In this document: piece by piece, positions 49,475-57,186 of the stretch
How positions within the stretch are numbered: position 1 is the first letter of the stretch
Layout: each line of letters opens with the position of its first letter
Source: Proteiniphilum propionicum
Lineage (GTDB): Bacteria > Bacteroidota > Bacteroidia > Bacteroidales > Dysgonomonadaceae
Assembly: GCF_022267555.1 (NCBI RefSeq)
Contig: NZ_CP073586.1
Span: forward strand, 2,719,501 to 2,783,500
Direction: 5' to 3'
DNA length: 64,000 bases
The notes under the pieces: model-generated
Databases searched by the model: none
What the model was told of the DNA's origin: nothing
The model's input: only the letters and a program-made list of their open reading frames with translations
Position numbers and translations under genes: made by a program

Positions 49475-50779
49475 ATGAAACAATTATTTATTCTCATCTT
49501 TATCGCGGGCATATATGTTTCTACACTTACGGCACAACAAGCTTGGACTTTAGAAGAGTGTATAACCTATGGCTTGGAGAACAATCTATCCATACAACAA
49601 ACACAATGCGAAGCCGACATGCAATACATTCGCGAACGAATGTTGAAAAACAGTCGTTTGCCAAGTTCCGAAATCGTGGCATCGCAACGCTTTAATTTTG
49701 GTCGTTCACTCAATCGAGAAAACATCTATCAGGATGTAAGTTCGCACATTACGAATTTTAATCTGAATGTGGTAAAGCCGTTATTCGATGGTTTTTCCAC
49801 TCGTTATTCTATTCGAGAAAATCGTTCAGGCATGCAGGCTATTGAAGAGAATATCATCGCTAAGAGAGATGAACTTAGGCTCAATATTGCAAATTTGTTT
49901 TATCGGGCATCAATATATAAAGAGGTACACATCATTGCTGTTGAACAAAAAAAGCTTACCGAAGCTCAAATTGACCGTGTGCGATTTCGTATGGAGGCAG
50001 GTATGGCATCTAAAGACTTGCTGTTGCAAATGGAAGCTCAACTTGCCGATGATGAACTGAAAATAACCGAAACACGAGGGAACGTGGACATTGCTCTAAT
50101 CGAACTTGCTCGGCTGATGAATATTACTGAGCATATTCATCAGTTCGATATAGTGGTGGATACCACTCGAATGGAGTTATCGGATTGTTTAAACAAAGGT
50201 GATTTACAAATCAATCATTTTCCGCAAATCCGTTCGGCACAACATCGTTTGCAAAGTGCGCAGTGGGCACTCAAGAAAGCTAAAGCCGGATATTTTCCGT
50301 CACTTTCATTAGGTGGAAGCATCGGGAGCAGTAATTACATACAATCGGAGATTTTGAACAGTCCGCTTTTTGAACAACTAAAAAACAATCGCCAAGCTTA
50401 TGTTTATGTAGCTTTGCGCATCCCTTTATTCGATAAGTTTGTCACGCGTGATAATTTGCGAGGAATTAAGATTGATATCCGGAACCAATCTCTTGTTTTG
50501 CAGGAAACCGAAAACAATTTGCGTGCCGAAGCTTTAAAAATGGAAAGCGAGATATTAAATGCTCGTCAAAAACTTTGGGCAGCCAATCAATCAGTAAGCT
50601 CTTATACCGAAGCATTTCGATTTGTCACCGAAAAGTTTGATGCCGGAAAACTTTCGGTCTATGAGCACTTGCAAGTGAAACAACGGTTGGCAAACAGTCA
50701 ATCGCAAGCAGTGCAGGCAAAATATGATTTGGCGTATAAAATAATGTTACACGAGTATTATTATAGTAACAAAAAATAA
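49475..50779 (+). CDS. TolC-family outer-membrane protein of the peptide exporter
   Basis: The 434-residue protein has a signal peptide ending TLTAQQ and the OEP pattern (AWTLEECITYGLENNLSIQQ at the start, later FDAGKLSVYEHLQVKQRLANSQSQ). It completes a three-part export channel with the adaptor and the C39 transporter. It is 27 bases after the transporter gene. Confidence 0.92.
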   Translation: MKQLFILIFIAGIYVSTLTAQQAWTLEECITYGLENNLSIQQTQCEADMQYIRERMLKNSRLPSSEIVASQRFNFGRSLNRENIYQDVSSHITNFNLNVVKPLFDGFSTRYSIRENRSGMQAIEENIIAKRDELRLNIANLFYRASIYKEVHIIAVEQKKLTEAQIDRVRFRMEAGMASKDLLLQMEAQLADDELKITETRGNVDIALIELARLMNITEHIHQFDIVVDTTRMELSDCLNKGDLQINHFPQIRSAQHRLQSAQWALKKAKAGYFPSLSLGGSIGSSNYIQSEILNSPLFEQLKNNRQAYVYVALRIPLFDKFVTRDNLRGIKIDIRNQSLVLQETENNLRAEALKMESEILNARQKLWAANQSVSSYTEAFRFVTEKFDAGKLSVYEHLQVKQRLANSQSQAVQAKYDLAYKIMLHEYYYSNKK

Positions 50780-50873
50780 TGGAGGATAGCAGGCATTCGA
50801 TTTTAGGGAGTTACAATGTGTAACCACCGTTATCTAAAAACTGTAGTTAATAGACATAAAAAAACAATCAACT

Positions 50874-51206
50874 ATGACACTTTTTCAACAAATTGACAGG
50901 ATGAAATATATTCATCATCTTATTTATAACCGAGCAACCGGAAATCCTGCACGTTTTGCTGGCAGATTACAGTTAAGTAAAAGACAGCTTTTTAATATTC
51001 TGGAAGAGATGCGAATAATGGGTTTAGATATTCGTTACGATAAAAAGAGCGAGACCTATTTCTATAACGGAAATATATATTTAGATATTTCTTATTCATT
51101 TAAAAAGTTGTCTAACAGTGAGGTGAAAAACATTAATGGAGGAGGAAGATTTTACCAAAGTGCAATTTTATTTCACCCTGCTCCGTTAATTTTGCATTGT
51201 AGTTAA
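50874..51206 (+). CDS. HTH protein with a C-terminal double-glycine motif
   Basis: The 110-residue protein has an N-terminal winged-helix-like domain (about 4-65, with FAGRLQLSKRQLFNILEEMRIMG as the recognition region). After a short linker it carries KLSNSEVKNINGGG at 78-91 and ends with a 19-residue tail rich in hydrophobic residues with a single Cys. The GG segment closely matches the leader of the small precursor encoded 80 bases downstream. Known double-glycine leaders are N-terminal, so a GG signal at the end of a DNA-binding domain is unusual. It may be a regulator that is also a peptide precursor, or a fusion. HTH assignment is by pattern; the DNA target is unknown. Confidence 0.7.
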   Translation: MTLFQQIDRMKYIHHLIYNRATGNPARFAGRLQLSKRQLFNILEEMRIMGLDIRYDKKSETYFYNGNIYLDISYSFKKLSNSEVKNINGGGRFYQSAILFHPAPLILHCS

Positions 51207-51285
51207 TACATCACAAGTACGCATAGTGATGAATTAATTGCGGCAAGTTTTTTTTAGTATTAACAATTTTAATTATTTTTGTAAA

Positions 51286-51477
51286 ATGAAAAATTTAGAA
51301 TTTCAAGAACTCTCAATGGTAGAGTTGGAAGAGGTGAATGGTGGAGGAATTGATTTTTTGTATGAGTTGTTTACAGGTAGAAGTCTGGCTGGAGACTTAA
51401 GAAAATTAGGCAAATGGTACTTAGAGGAAACTGGCGAGTATTGGGGTGGAAATGCACCATCAAGTCCGCTCAGATAG
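51286..51477 (+). CDS. Double-glycine leader precursor peptide (putative bacteriocin or signal peptide)
   Basis: The 63-residue protein starts with a 20-residue leader of the double-glycine type (FQELSMVELEEVNGG), with hydrophobic residues at the usual spacing before the GG. Cleavage would release a 43-residue core that begins GIDFLYELF, is rich in Gly, Leu and aromatic residues, contains no Cys and ends SSPLR. ATG at 51286 is chosen since the upstream extension has no leader character. The C39 transporter 1.8 kb upstream is the obvious processing enzyme. Antimicrobial activity is inferred, not shown. Confidence 0.82.
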   Translation: MKNLEFQELSMVELEEVNGGGIDFLYELFTGRSLAGDLRKLGKWYLEETGEYWGGNAPSSPLR

Positions 51478-51572
51478 TTAATGTGGAGAGAGTTTGTAGT
51501 ATGCCTGCAAACTCTCTCTTAAAATAAGTCTTTTCCATTAAAATAGTTTTTAAAAATATCTTTCTGGTTTGT

Positions 51573-52076
51573 ATGAAAGTCTTAAAAAAAATTGCAAAAA
51601 CAAATATCCCTTTGTTTTCTCTTTTTTTATCAATAATTTATTTTATAATAAAATTATTGTTTAACATTATCAAAGAGTTATTCAAAATTCCGGATACCTC
51701 TTTTAGAGAAAAATTGATAGATGAAAACTTCTCTGTTACTATCAATTTATTATTAGATACCTTAATTATTGCTCCAATAGTAGAAACGTTGATTTTTCAA
51801 GCTCTTTTCTATAAAATATATCAAAAAGCCAAGATTAACAAGTGGATAATAATGGCAATTTCTTCAATTGCTTTTGGTCTTTTTCATTATTACTCTCTCT
51901 TTTATATACTAAGCACGACTGTAGCAGGATTTATTTTTGTTTACATGTACTTCTTAAGAGCCGAAATAAACAATAAACCGCTATTATCTACCATTTGTGC
52001 TCATTTCACTATAAACCTAATAGTAATAATTAATGTAATGATAGCACATTATCATAAGTTTGGCAATTGGTTTTGA
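51573..52076 (+). CDS. CPBP-family membrane protein (CAAX protease-like), putative immunity protein
   Basis: The 167-residue protein has about four membrane helices and the three CPBP motifs in modified form: IVETLIFQAL (one Glu71 and Gln76 where EExxxR is usual), FGLFHY (His105) and CAHFTIN (His144, Asn148). Members of this family next to bacteriocin genes often give self-immunity, which is a fitting role here. The missing second glutamate and arginine leave catalytic activity uncertain. Confidence 0.75.
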   Translation: MKVLKKIAKTNIPLFSLFLSIIYFIIKLLFNIIKELFKIPDTSFREKLIDENFSVTINLLLDTLIIAPIVETLIFQALFYKIYQKAKINKWIIMAISSIAFGLFHYYSLFYILSTTVAGFIFVYMYFLRAEINNKPLLSTICAHFTINLIVIINVMIAHYHKFGNWF

Positions 52077-52470
52077 ACTTTTTTATATTTGAGTCCGCTC
52101 CGAAAAGTGTTTTTTAACCACTTAAACACATAGTTGAGGTGTTTAAAAGTGTATGCATCTGTTTGTTAGATAGATAAAAAATAGAGATCAACTCGATAAA
52201 CTTCTCTTCAATTAACAATTACAATCAGAAGATAGCAGTATAAAAAATTAAATAGGAGCTGTCCTTTTGGAACAGCCCCTGGCTCTGAAAAAATTTAACT
52301 ATCCTATTCGTCCTACAAAGTTGCATTTACTAATTGAATTTACAATCTCAAAAAACTGGTGCTTTCTTAATTCAATTTCTAACTTTATTTTACACGCGGA
52401 AGAGCTCACAGAGTTGGCATCTTTCGCGTGGTTCTTGTGATGTCTATCTTAATAAAAAATTATGCTTTAG
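52077..52470. other. Non-coding gap after the export cassette
   Basis: About 390 bases without a gene. It holds an imperfect inverted repeat at 52119-52151 (CACTTAAACAC / GTGTTTAAAAGTG) and a hairpin near 52253-52278 (GGAGCTGT / ACAGCCCC) that may end transcription of the cassette. Confidence 0.5.
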
Positions 52471-52656
52471 AGCGATATCATCAAAGGTTCCGATTACGAC
52501 AGATTCATGAAATCGCTTACCGGCTACAAGAAGGAGGGCGGAAACAAGCATGATGATGCTCCTGACGGTATGACGATCCTGGCTGAATTCTTTGAAGTTA
52601 TCAGTTTGTACAAAGCGATGAATAAGAAAACGGTGGATAGGGTAGTAGTTGCTTAA
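52471..52656 (+). pseudogene. Fragment of a phage terminase large subunit C-terminus
   Basis: An open stretch of 61 codons, without a proper start and preceded by an in-frame TAG, encodes SDIIKGSDYDRFMKSLTGYK, then KHDDAPDGMTILAEF and a short tail. The HDDAPD-LA pattern is the usual end of terminase large subunits. It shows that part of the element derives from a phage. The rest of the terminase is missing. Confidence 0.6.
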
Positions 52657-52660
52657 GCTT

Positions 52661-53299
52661 TTAATTAACTATCACATACCTGTCGAGGTAGGATTTTAAA
52701 ATGTCACTTAACTCTTGAACAATTGAATCAAATTCCATAGATAGGCCAATCATTGTGTTTGGATCAGCCCCTTTTATTGCGTTTATCTGATTCTCAAAAT
52801 CAAAGTCTCTGTGAGCAGCTGTAAAATGTCTAATGTCTTCAATACTTTTCTTAACTCTATTCTCAAACATCACTAGTTTGTCTTTATTCTCAACGCTTTT
52901 GGTTTTTAGTTCATGGATGAAATCTATATCAAATTCATGTTTATTTAGCGTCTTGTAAAAACTATTTCTGTATTTCATGAGAGTTATTAAAGCTTCATAT
53001 ATTAATAATGCCGCTTGGCGCGCTAAGTATATTTTAGGTAAAGTTCGACTTTCATTCAATGTGTAATAGACTATGATTAAAAGATCAATCTGAATGAGAT
53101 TTATACTACCTAACATATTGGAAATTAATTCAATATCACCTTTATTTTGGTTTTTCGCAGCATCTCTAACCATGATAGAAAACATAATATTTGAATCAAA
53201 ATACTGAATTTTATTTTCAAAAGAAGAGGTGAATAGTTTATTGTTATCAGCCATTAGATCATCTATATCCTGTCTGTGTTTAATTGAAAAAGTGCTCAT
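52661..53299 (-). CDS. HEPN-like helical protein of unknown function
   Basis: The 212-residue protein is nearly all helical, soluble, and unrecognised by name. Near its C-terminal third it has RHFTAAHRDFDF, which fits the R-X4-6-H pattern with AH and a following acidic residue found in HEPN RNases and Abi-type proteins. That would suggest an RNase toxin or phage-defence factor, but this is one short motif and the call is tentative. It is a single gene facing left, between the terminase fragment and a terminator-like hairpin, with no obvious antitoxin partner. Confidence 0.55.
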   Translation of the reverse strand: MSTFSIKHRQDIDDLMADNNKLFTSSFENKIQYFDSNIMFSIMVRDAAKNQNKGDIELISNMLGSINLIQIDLLIIVYYTLNESRTLPKIYLARQAALLIYEALITLMKYRNSFYKTLNKHEFDIDFIHELKTKSVENKDKLVMFENRVKKSIEDIRHFTAAHRDFDFENQINAIKGADPNTMIGLSMEFDSIVQELSDILKSYLDRYVIVN

Positions 53300-53523
53300 T
53301 GTACAAGTTTTAAATAGTTAATATCTTTAATTGCAAATATAGCTAAAAATCTCACTGCCTTCATTGTTTAAGTGAATAATATATGAGGGTTATCAATAGG
53401 GATGGCGCTTTACTTTGCTTCCAGCATTGATAATACTGGGATGTATAGTGATTCTGACTAGAGAAATCTCATTTTTTGATCTATAACATAAGTATTTTCC
53501 AATCGCCTTGGTTTAGTGGTTTG

Positions 53524-53552
53524 CCTCTCGTTCGTGTAGCGAGGGGTTTTTT
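53524..53552 (+). terminator. Terminator hairpin, copy 1 of a repeated stem-loop
   Basis: CCTCTCGT pairs with GCGAGGGG through eight pairs including two G-T, loop of seven, followed by six T. No plus-strand gene ends directly before it, so it is probably left over from a rearrangement. A near-identical hairpin lies at 57106. Confidence 0.6.
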
Positions 53553-53560
53553 ATGGAATA

Positions 53561-53585
53561 AAAAAACCGGGGGGTTGGCCCGGTT
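53561..53585 (-). terminator. Terminator after the 56-residue gene
   Basis: AACCGGG and CCCGGTT form a 7-bp stem with a seven-base loop. On the minus strand it follows the stop of the small gene by eight bases and runs into six T. Confidence 0.75.
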
Positions 53586-53592
53586 AATTCAG

Positions 53593-53763
53593 TTAATCTT
53601 TGTCGGCGATTGCTGAAGCTTTTACAATTGATGTTCCAATCGGGAATACTGCAACTGTTGCCCTATCGACTGCTATTTCAATTGCAACTGTTGTGGATAT
53701 GATTCGATCACCACTCACATAGAATACATCTCCATCAGGGAGTTTTACTTTGAATTTTTCCAT
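53593..53763 (-). CDS. Small phage-type protein, 56 residues
   Basis: ATG at 53763 opens a frame that reads MEKFKVKLPDGDVFYVSGDR and ends ASAIADKD. The even spacing of hydrophobic and charged residues and a terminator immediately after the stop support a real gene. No family is recognised. Its place upstream of the terminator and downstream of the VRR-NUC fragment is mirrored by the 61-residue gene at 58643. Confidence 0.55.
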   Translation of the reverse strand: MEKFKVKLPDGDVFYVSGDRIISTTVAIEIAVDRATVAVFPIGTSIVKASAIADKD

Positions 53764-53797
53764 GACAAATAATTAAATAGTTAATTCACAAATGTAA

Positions 53798-53956
53798 TCA
53801 TAATTTTAAATACTCCCTCACTTTCTCAATCGCTTCTTTTACACTTCGGACAATCAAATACTTACTGCCGCAGTTTTCCGCTTGTTTCTGGAACTCTTTC
53901 TGATCTAGTGACAGCTTGCCTGACTTTGTCTTAAACTCGAGGCAGAGCAGCTCAAA
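53798..53956 (-). pseudogene. C-terminal fragment of a VRR-NUC nuclease, copy 1
   Basis: An open stretch directly after the stop of the next upstream gene, in the same frame, encodes LCLEFKTKSGKLSLDQKEFQ and then ENCGSKYLIVRSVKEAIEKV. LEFKTKSGKLS-DQKEF is the core of VRR-NUC phage nucleases. The N-terminal half is missing and there is no start codon. Confidence 0.6.
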
Positions 53957-54253
53957 TCACTTCAATTCTCCGAAAATCTTGTTTACCGGTATTACGTTCT
54001 GAATGTCGAGCATCCGGCTTGCAGTCTCGAGTTCCGTTCTTTTGAAATATACTTTTGCTATTTTCTTGTTTTCAGTCGGATACCCGACAATCCACCTTTT
54101 ACTGCGCCATTCCTCTATTAATCTCCTGCCATACTGTTTCCGGGCCTGAGATTCTGTTACTACCTCAGAAGTAAGTCCAAGCCGGTTGAGAGTATTATAT
54201 ACACCAATTTCAACTGCTTTAATAATGATCTGTTCGATTGTTTTGTCATCCAT
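53957..54253 (-). CDS. Hypothetical protein, 98 residues, phage-like context
   Basis: The protein is basic and mostly helical, with TESQARKQYGRRLIEEWRSKRWI in its centre, a segment that resembles the small helix-turn-helix proteins of Bacteroidota phages (weak). It ends in a TGA that is followed, in the same frame, by the VRR-NUC tail, so a deletion may have joined two genes here. No function is assigned. Confidence 0.6.
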   Translation of the reverse strand: MDDKTIEQIIIKAVEIGVYNTLNRLGLTSEVVTESQARKQYGRRLIEEWRSKRWIVGYPTENKKIAKVYFKRTELETASRMLDIQNVIPVNKIFGELK

Positions 54254-54365
54254 AACTGTTAGAATGTTAATTGTTTTGCGAGTTGGTTTTTTATATTTCT
54301 AATCCCAGCCAACGCCTTGGCCAGGTTGTTAAAGTGATTCTTCAATCAAACAAATCATTATTAGT

Positions 54366-54656
54366 TCATTCGTTTGATTTGGTCCTGTAGCCCTCACATA
54401 TTCGCTGTAATTGATCGAATGATTCAATCTGGTGGGTCACCCCATTGATAATAATGATGCCTGAAATCGGCTCTTTTGAGGCAAACAAATCAGTTATAGG
54501 GACCCCAAGGGCATTTGCAATCTTTTTCAAGGTCTCTAGGGTAGGATTGCCATTAATGGCCTTTGAAAGACCCACTTCTGACATCTTTGTCCTTTCTGCC
54601 AATTGTTTTTGAGTAATACCGATTTCCTTGCAAATTTCTAATACTCTAAGTTTCAT
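54366..54656 (-). CDS. XRE-family transcriptional regulator
   Basis: The 96-residue protein has an N-terminal HTH_3 domain (about 2-58: ICKEIGITQKQLAERTKMSEVGLSKAINGNPTLETLKKIANALG, in outline), followed by a short C-terminal segment. It is probably the repressor of the right half of the element and faces away from the plus-strand genes across an AT-rich region. ATG at 54656 is chosen over an upstream TTG. Confidence 0.9.
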   Translation of the reverse strand: MKLRVLEICKEIGITQKQLAERTKMSEVGLSKAINGNPTLETLKKIANALGVPITDLFASKEPISGIIIINGVTHQIESFDQLQRICEGYRTKSNE

Positions 54657-54662
54657 AAGCAA

Positions 54663-54913
54663 TATTTCTAGTTTTACAGCAAATATAGTATTTTCCTATC
54701 ACTCTATATAACTATAAAGCAAATAGATTTTATAAAACATAACCGTATGTTTAATGATTTGTGATTTTTTAATTTGTTTCTTGCCTTTTGTATTATATAT
54801 ATGGTTACATATGCTGCATATATATTAGCCTATATGTTTAATTAATTGTTGCGTTTTAAGTTGAAAAATTTGGAGAATAAGGATAGATCGATTAACAAAC
54901 AAAATTTATTGAT
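54663..54913. promoter_or_regulatory. Divergent AT-rich regulatory region
   Basis: The 250 bases between the XRE regulator and the first plus-strand gene contain no gene. They hold AT-rich near-palindromes around 54796-54840 (TATATATGGTTACATATG and a TGCATATATAT copy) that could be operator sites for the regulator. This is suggested by position and symmetry only. Confidence 0.4.
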
Positions 54914-55174
54914 ATGGAAAAAACATTAAGCGATTTTAGAAACGTGAACCTTTCTGAGGGAACAAAACAGTACATAGTCGCATATAGAGTTGCAAATGAG
55001 GCTGCGAACATTACCTGCAAAGAATTGGAACGCATCTGGGGATTAGATCGGAAAGAAATGATGACAGATAAGTTATTTCGCACACTCGGAGAGTTCCAAG
55101 CCGAGATATTGAGATTAATGGGATTGGCTATAGAAGCAAATCTGAGAGAAGAAGACGACAGTAATGAAATATAA
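54914..55174 (+). CDS. Hypothetical phage-like protein, 86 residues, paralogue A1
   Basis: Helical acidic protein that shares the pattern RNV-LS-GTK-Y-VAY-A-EA-NI with the 88-residue protein at 55519, so the two are tandem paralogues. No family name is known to me. It is the first gene of the plus-strand cluster. Confidence 0.65.
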   Translation: MEKTLSDFRNVNLSEGTKQYIVAYRVANEAANITCKELERIWGLDRKEMMTDKLFRTLGEFQAEILRLMGLAIEANLREEDDSNEI

Positions 55175-55180
55175 ACTTTT

Positions 55181-55513
55181 ATGCTTATAACTACAATGCG
55201 TAAGTCAAGATCAATAGTGGTAAATCATACAGACACCGGCACACCCTCTTTTTTCAAAACTATTTGCAAAACAGACGTAATCAATCACGTGAGAGATGGA
55301 TATGAGAGATGGCATAACTATGCTGTTTACCATAACCAGGATAATGGAGAAAAGGCCACAAAGGTTCTTAATGAAGTGATTTTTGATTTACTGCAGGAAC
55401 CAGTTGAGCGACTTGCTGAATTACTTCATACAATGGCCGGCCAGTACACTGAACTTGATATGCTGGTACTGCAGACAATTAAAGACAAATCAACAATTAA
55501 TCCAAAAAACTAA
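55181..55513 (+). CDS. Hypothetical protein with sigma-like N-terminal pattern, 110 residues, paralogue B1
   Basis: The stretch YERWHNYAVYH, then KVLNEVIFDLLQEPVERLAELL and DMLVLQTIK matches the start of the 204-residue protein at 56467 (YERWLDYSKYH, LLNEVMISLLEKPEEKLLEL, DYFVLRMIK). It looks like a truncated relative, ending where that protein continues into its C-terminal half. An in-frame ATG at 55196 is another possible start. Confidence 0.6.
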   Translation: MLITTMRKSRSIVVNHTDTGTPSFFKTICKTDVINHVRDGYERWHNYAVYHNQDNGEKATKVLNEVIFDLLQEPVERLAELLHTMAGQYTELDMLVLQTIKDKSTINPKN

Positions 55514-55518
55514 AAAGT

Positions 55519-55785
55519 ATGAATGCATTAAAATTTACACCGGAACAAATGAGAAACGTGAAGTTAAGCGATGGAACAAAAGAGTATCTGGTAGCTTACA
55601 AAGCTGCAGAAGAAGCAACCAATATAGTATATGAACAAGTTGAAAAATTGTGGGGAGTAGACCAGGCGCAGGAAATGATTAAGCCATTGTTTGATGCTTA
55701 CTATAGCTTGCGGTCTGAGATCCTCAATCTGATGATGAAAGAGATCGATGAGAAACTGGGCGTATTGAAATGTACTGAAATTTAA
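55519..55785 (+). CDS. Hypothetical phage-like protein, 88 residues, paralogue A2
   Basis: Paralogue of the 86-residue protein at 54914, with RNVKLSDGTKEYLVAYKAAEEATNI matching its counterpart and the same WG-D...M helix. The A1-B1 then A2-(B2) order indicates duplication of a two-gene unit. Confidence 0.65.
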   Translation: MNALKFTPEQMRNVKLSDGTKEYLVAYKAAEEATNIVYEQVEKLWGVDQAQEMIKPLFDAYYSLRSEILNLMMKEIDEKLGVLKCTEI

Positions 55786-55796
55786 AACTGGTTATT

Positions 55797-56042
55797 ATGA
55801 TACATAGATACAAAGGGAGTTTCTTTTCCGATGCTGATTCAGCGGATATCCGTAAAGGTGATCTAGTTTTAGTTGATGGAATTGTCGGAGAACTGATGTC
55901 AGAATTCGATCCTGACTACCTGGAACTAACTGTCGAGAGTGGTGTATGTCATTCTGTAATCGGATTTACTGAAGTCAGGAAATTAAAAAGATTGAGTTAC
56001 AAACGCTCTATGTCAGTACCGCCTATCCGTATTGAGTATTAA
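55797..56042 (+). CDS. Hypothetical protein, 81 residues
   Basis: The protein appears to be a small beta-rich domain (ADIRKGDLVLVDGIVGELM and LELTVESGVCHSVIGFTEV), similar in style to small SH3-like phage proteins. No family is recognised. It follows A2 after 11 bases and is probably in the same operon. Confidence 0.55.
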   Translation: MIHRYKGSFFSDADSADIRKGDLVLVDGIVGELMSEFDPDYLELTVESGVCHSVIGFTEVRKLKRLSYKRSMSVPPIRIEY

Positions 56043-56063
56043 TCACTAATTATATTTGATAGT

Positions 56064-56269
56064 ATGGACAAAAGAGAGAATTTGCCACAGGTTGTAAAAG
56101 AAATCACCTATGGATCGGACATGAAGTATAAACAGTAAATTATAACATCCGGCACGGTGATAAGCGTATTCTACTGAGCCGTAAAAACCTGTTTAACCTT
56201 TACGCATCGATAGCTGATTTATTGCATGATGAAGAAGTAGAAGCTGATAAGGTTGAGATAAAAGAATGA
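56064..56269 (+). pseudogene. Frameshifted small gene
   Basis: ATG at 56064 opens a 24-codon frame (DKRENLPQVVKEITYGSDMK) that stops with TAA at 56136. Two bases out of phase, a clean frame continues from 56141 with YNIRHGDKRILLSRKNLFNL and ends at 56269. The two parts look like one gene of about 67 residues split by a small insertion or deletion. Confidence 0.45.
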
Positions 56270-56297
56270 AGGAGAAAATCTATTCACCAATTGATTG

Positions 56298-56322
56298 AGC
56301 GGGTTAACACCCGCTTTTTTTT
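56298..56322 (+). terminator. Rho-independent terminator
   Basis: AGCGGGT/ACCCGCT form a perfect 7-bp stem with a four-base loop followed by eight T. It ends the plus-strand small-gene cluster before the sigma-like gene. Confidence 0.85.
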
Positions 56323-56466
56323 GTGTAAAAAAAGGTTTCCGGTATATATTAAAGTACATTTCTATACAACGATATTCCATCCAACAGGAATTATTGATCC
56401 CCGGCTCTTAGAATAGTGCTGGGGATTCTATATTTATTAAGTAGGCAACTATTAAACACTGAAATT

Positions 56467-57081
56467 ATGATAACTATTGAAGAGGTAAGGAAGTACATTA
56501 CAAAGCGATATGAGAGATGGCTGGATTATTCCAAATATCATTGTGCAATGCAAGGGATGGCCGGTGAAGAGGTGGACCTACTAAACGAAGTGATGATAAG
56601 TCTATTGGAAAAGCCGGAAGAGAAGCTATTGGAACTTTACAACAAAAAACATAAACAATACCGCAAACTGGACTACTTCGTTTTGAGAATGATCAAGATG
56701 AATGCCACATCAGATACGGCCCCATACCGGCATAAATATAAACCAATCCCGGTTGATGCTAATATCAATTATTCCCAGCTCGAGATCGAGGACCTTGCAG
56801 ATGATGAAGAGGACAGAGCCGGGGAGATCCTGCGGAAAACGAGAATTATTCGGGAAGCCATTGAAGATATAGAGCCTCATACTGATCCGCTCGATATTGA
56901 AGCTTTTTGTTTTCGTTACTTTGATGGAGAATCCGGGGATAACTGGAAAGAGAGCGATATAAACAGAAAGATATGTTATAATCGTTCCTATCGGGCAAGA
57001 AATTCAATAAAAGAATTTATTGAAAATTATGATACCAGGATATTAAAGGTAAAATCGATTTGGTATAATTTTGCCGGGTGA
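56467..57081 (+). CDS. Sigma-factor-like phage protein, 204 residues, paralogue B2
   Basis: The protein starts MITIEEVRKYITKRYERWLDY and has a helical N-terminal half that resembles sigma-70 region 2 (DLLNEVMISLLEKPE). Its C-terminal half, with FCFRYFDGESGDNWKESDIN then KICYNRSYRARNSIKEFI, resembles a sigma region 4 type HTH. Such proteins occur in Bacteroidota phages, where a transcription role is supposed. ATG at 56467 gives the better start than an upstream in-frame one. The call is a pattern judgement. Confidence 0.5.
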   Translation: MITIEEVRKYITKRYERWLDYSKYHCAMQGMAGEEVDLLNEVMISLLEKPEEKLLELYNKKHKQYRKLDYFVLRMIKMNATSDTAPYRHKYKPIPVDANINYSQLEIEDLADDEEDRAGEILRKTRIIREAIEDIEPHTDPLDIEAFCFRYFDGESGDNWKESDINRKICYNRSYRARNSIKEFIENYDTRILKVKSIWYNFAG

Positions 57082-57105
57082 GATAATTTGCGATTAAATG
57101 ATTGG

Positions 57106-57128
57106 TTCCTCGTTCGTGCAGCGAGGGG
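57106..57128 (+). repeat. Repeated stem-loop, copy 2
   Basis: TTCCTCGT pairs with GCGAGGGG and shares the CTCGTTCGTG loop segment with the hairpin at 53524, with only one change over 21 bases. It lies 25 bases after the sigma-like gene and could end its transcript, though no T run follows. Confidence 0.55.
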
Positions 57129-57186
57129 TAAAAAAAATTACTGTATATATAGCAAGTGAAGAATGATTCACATTATTCGAAAGGTA

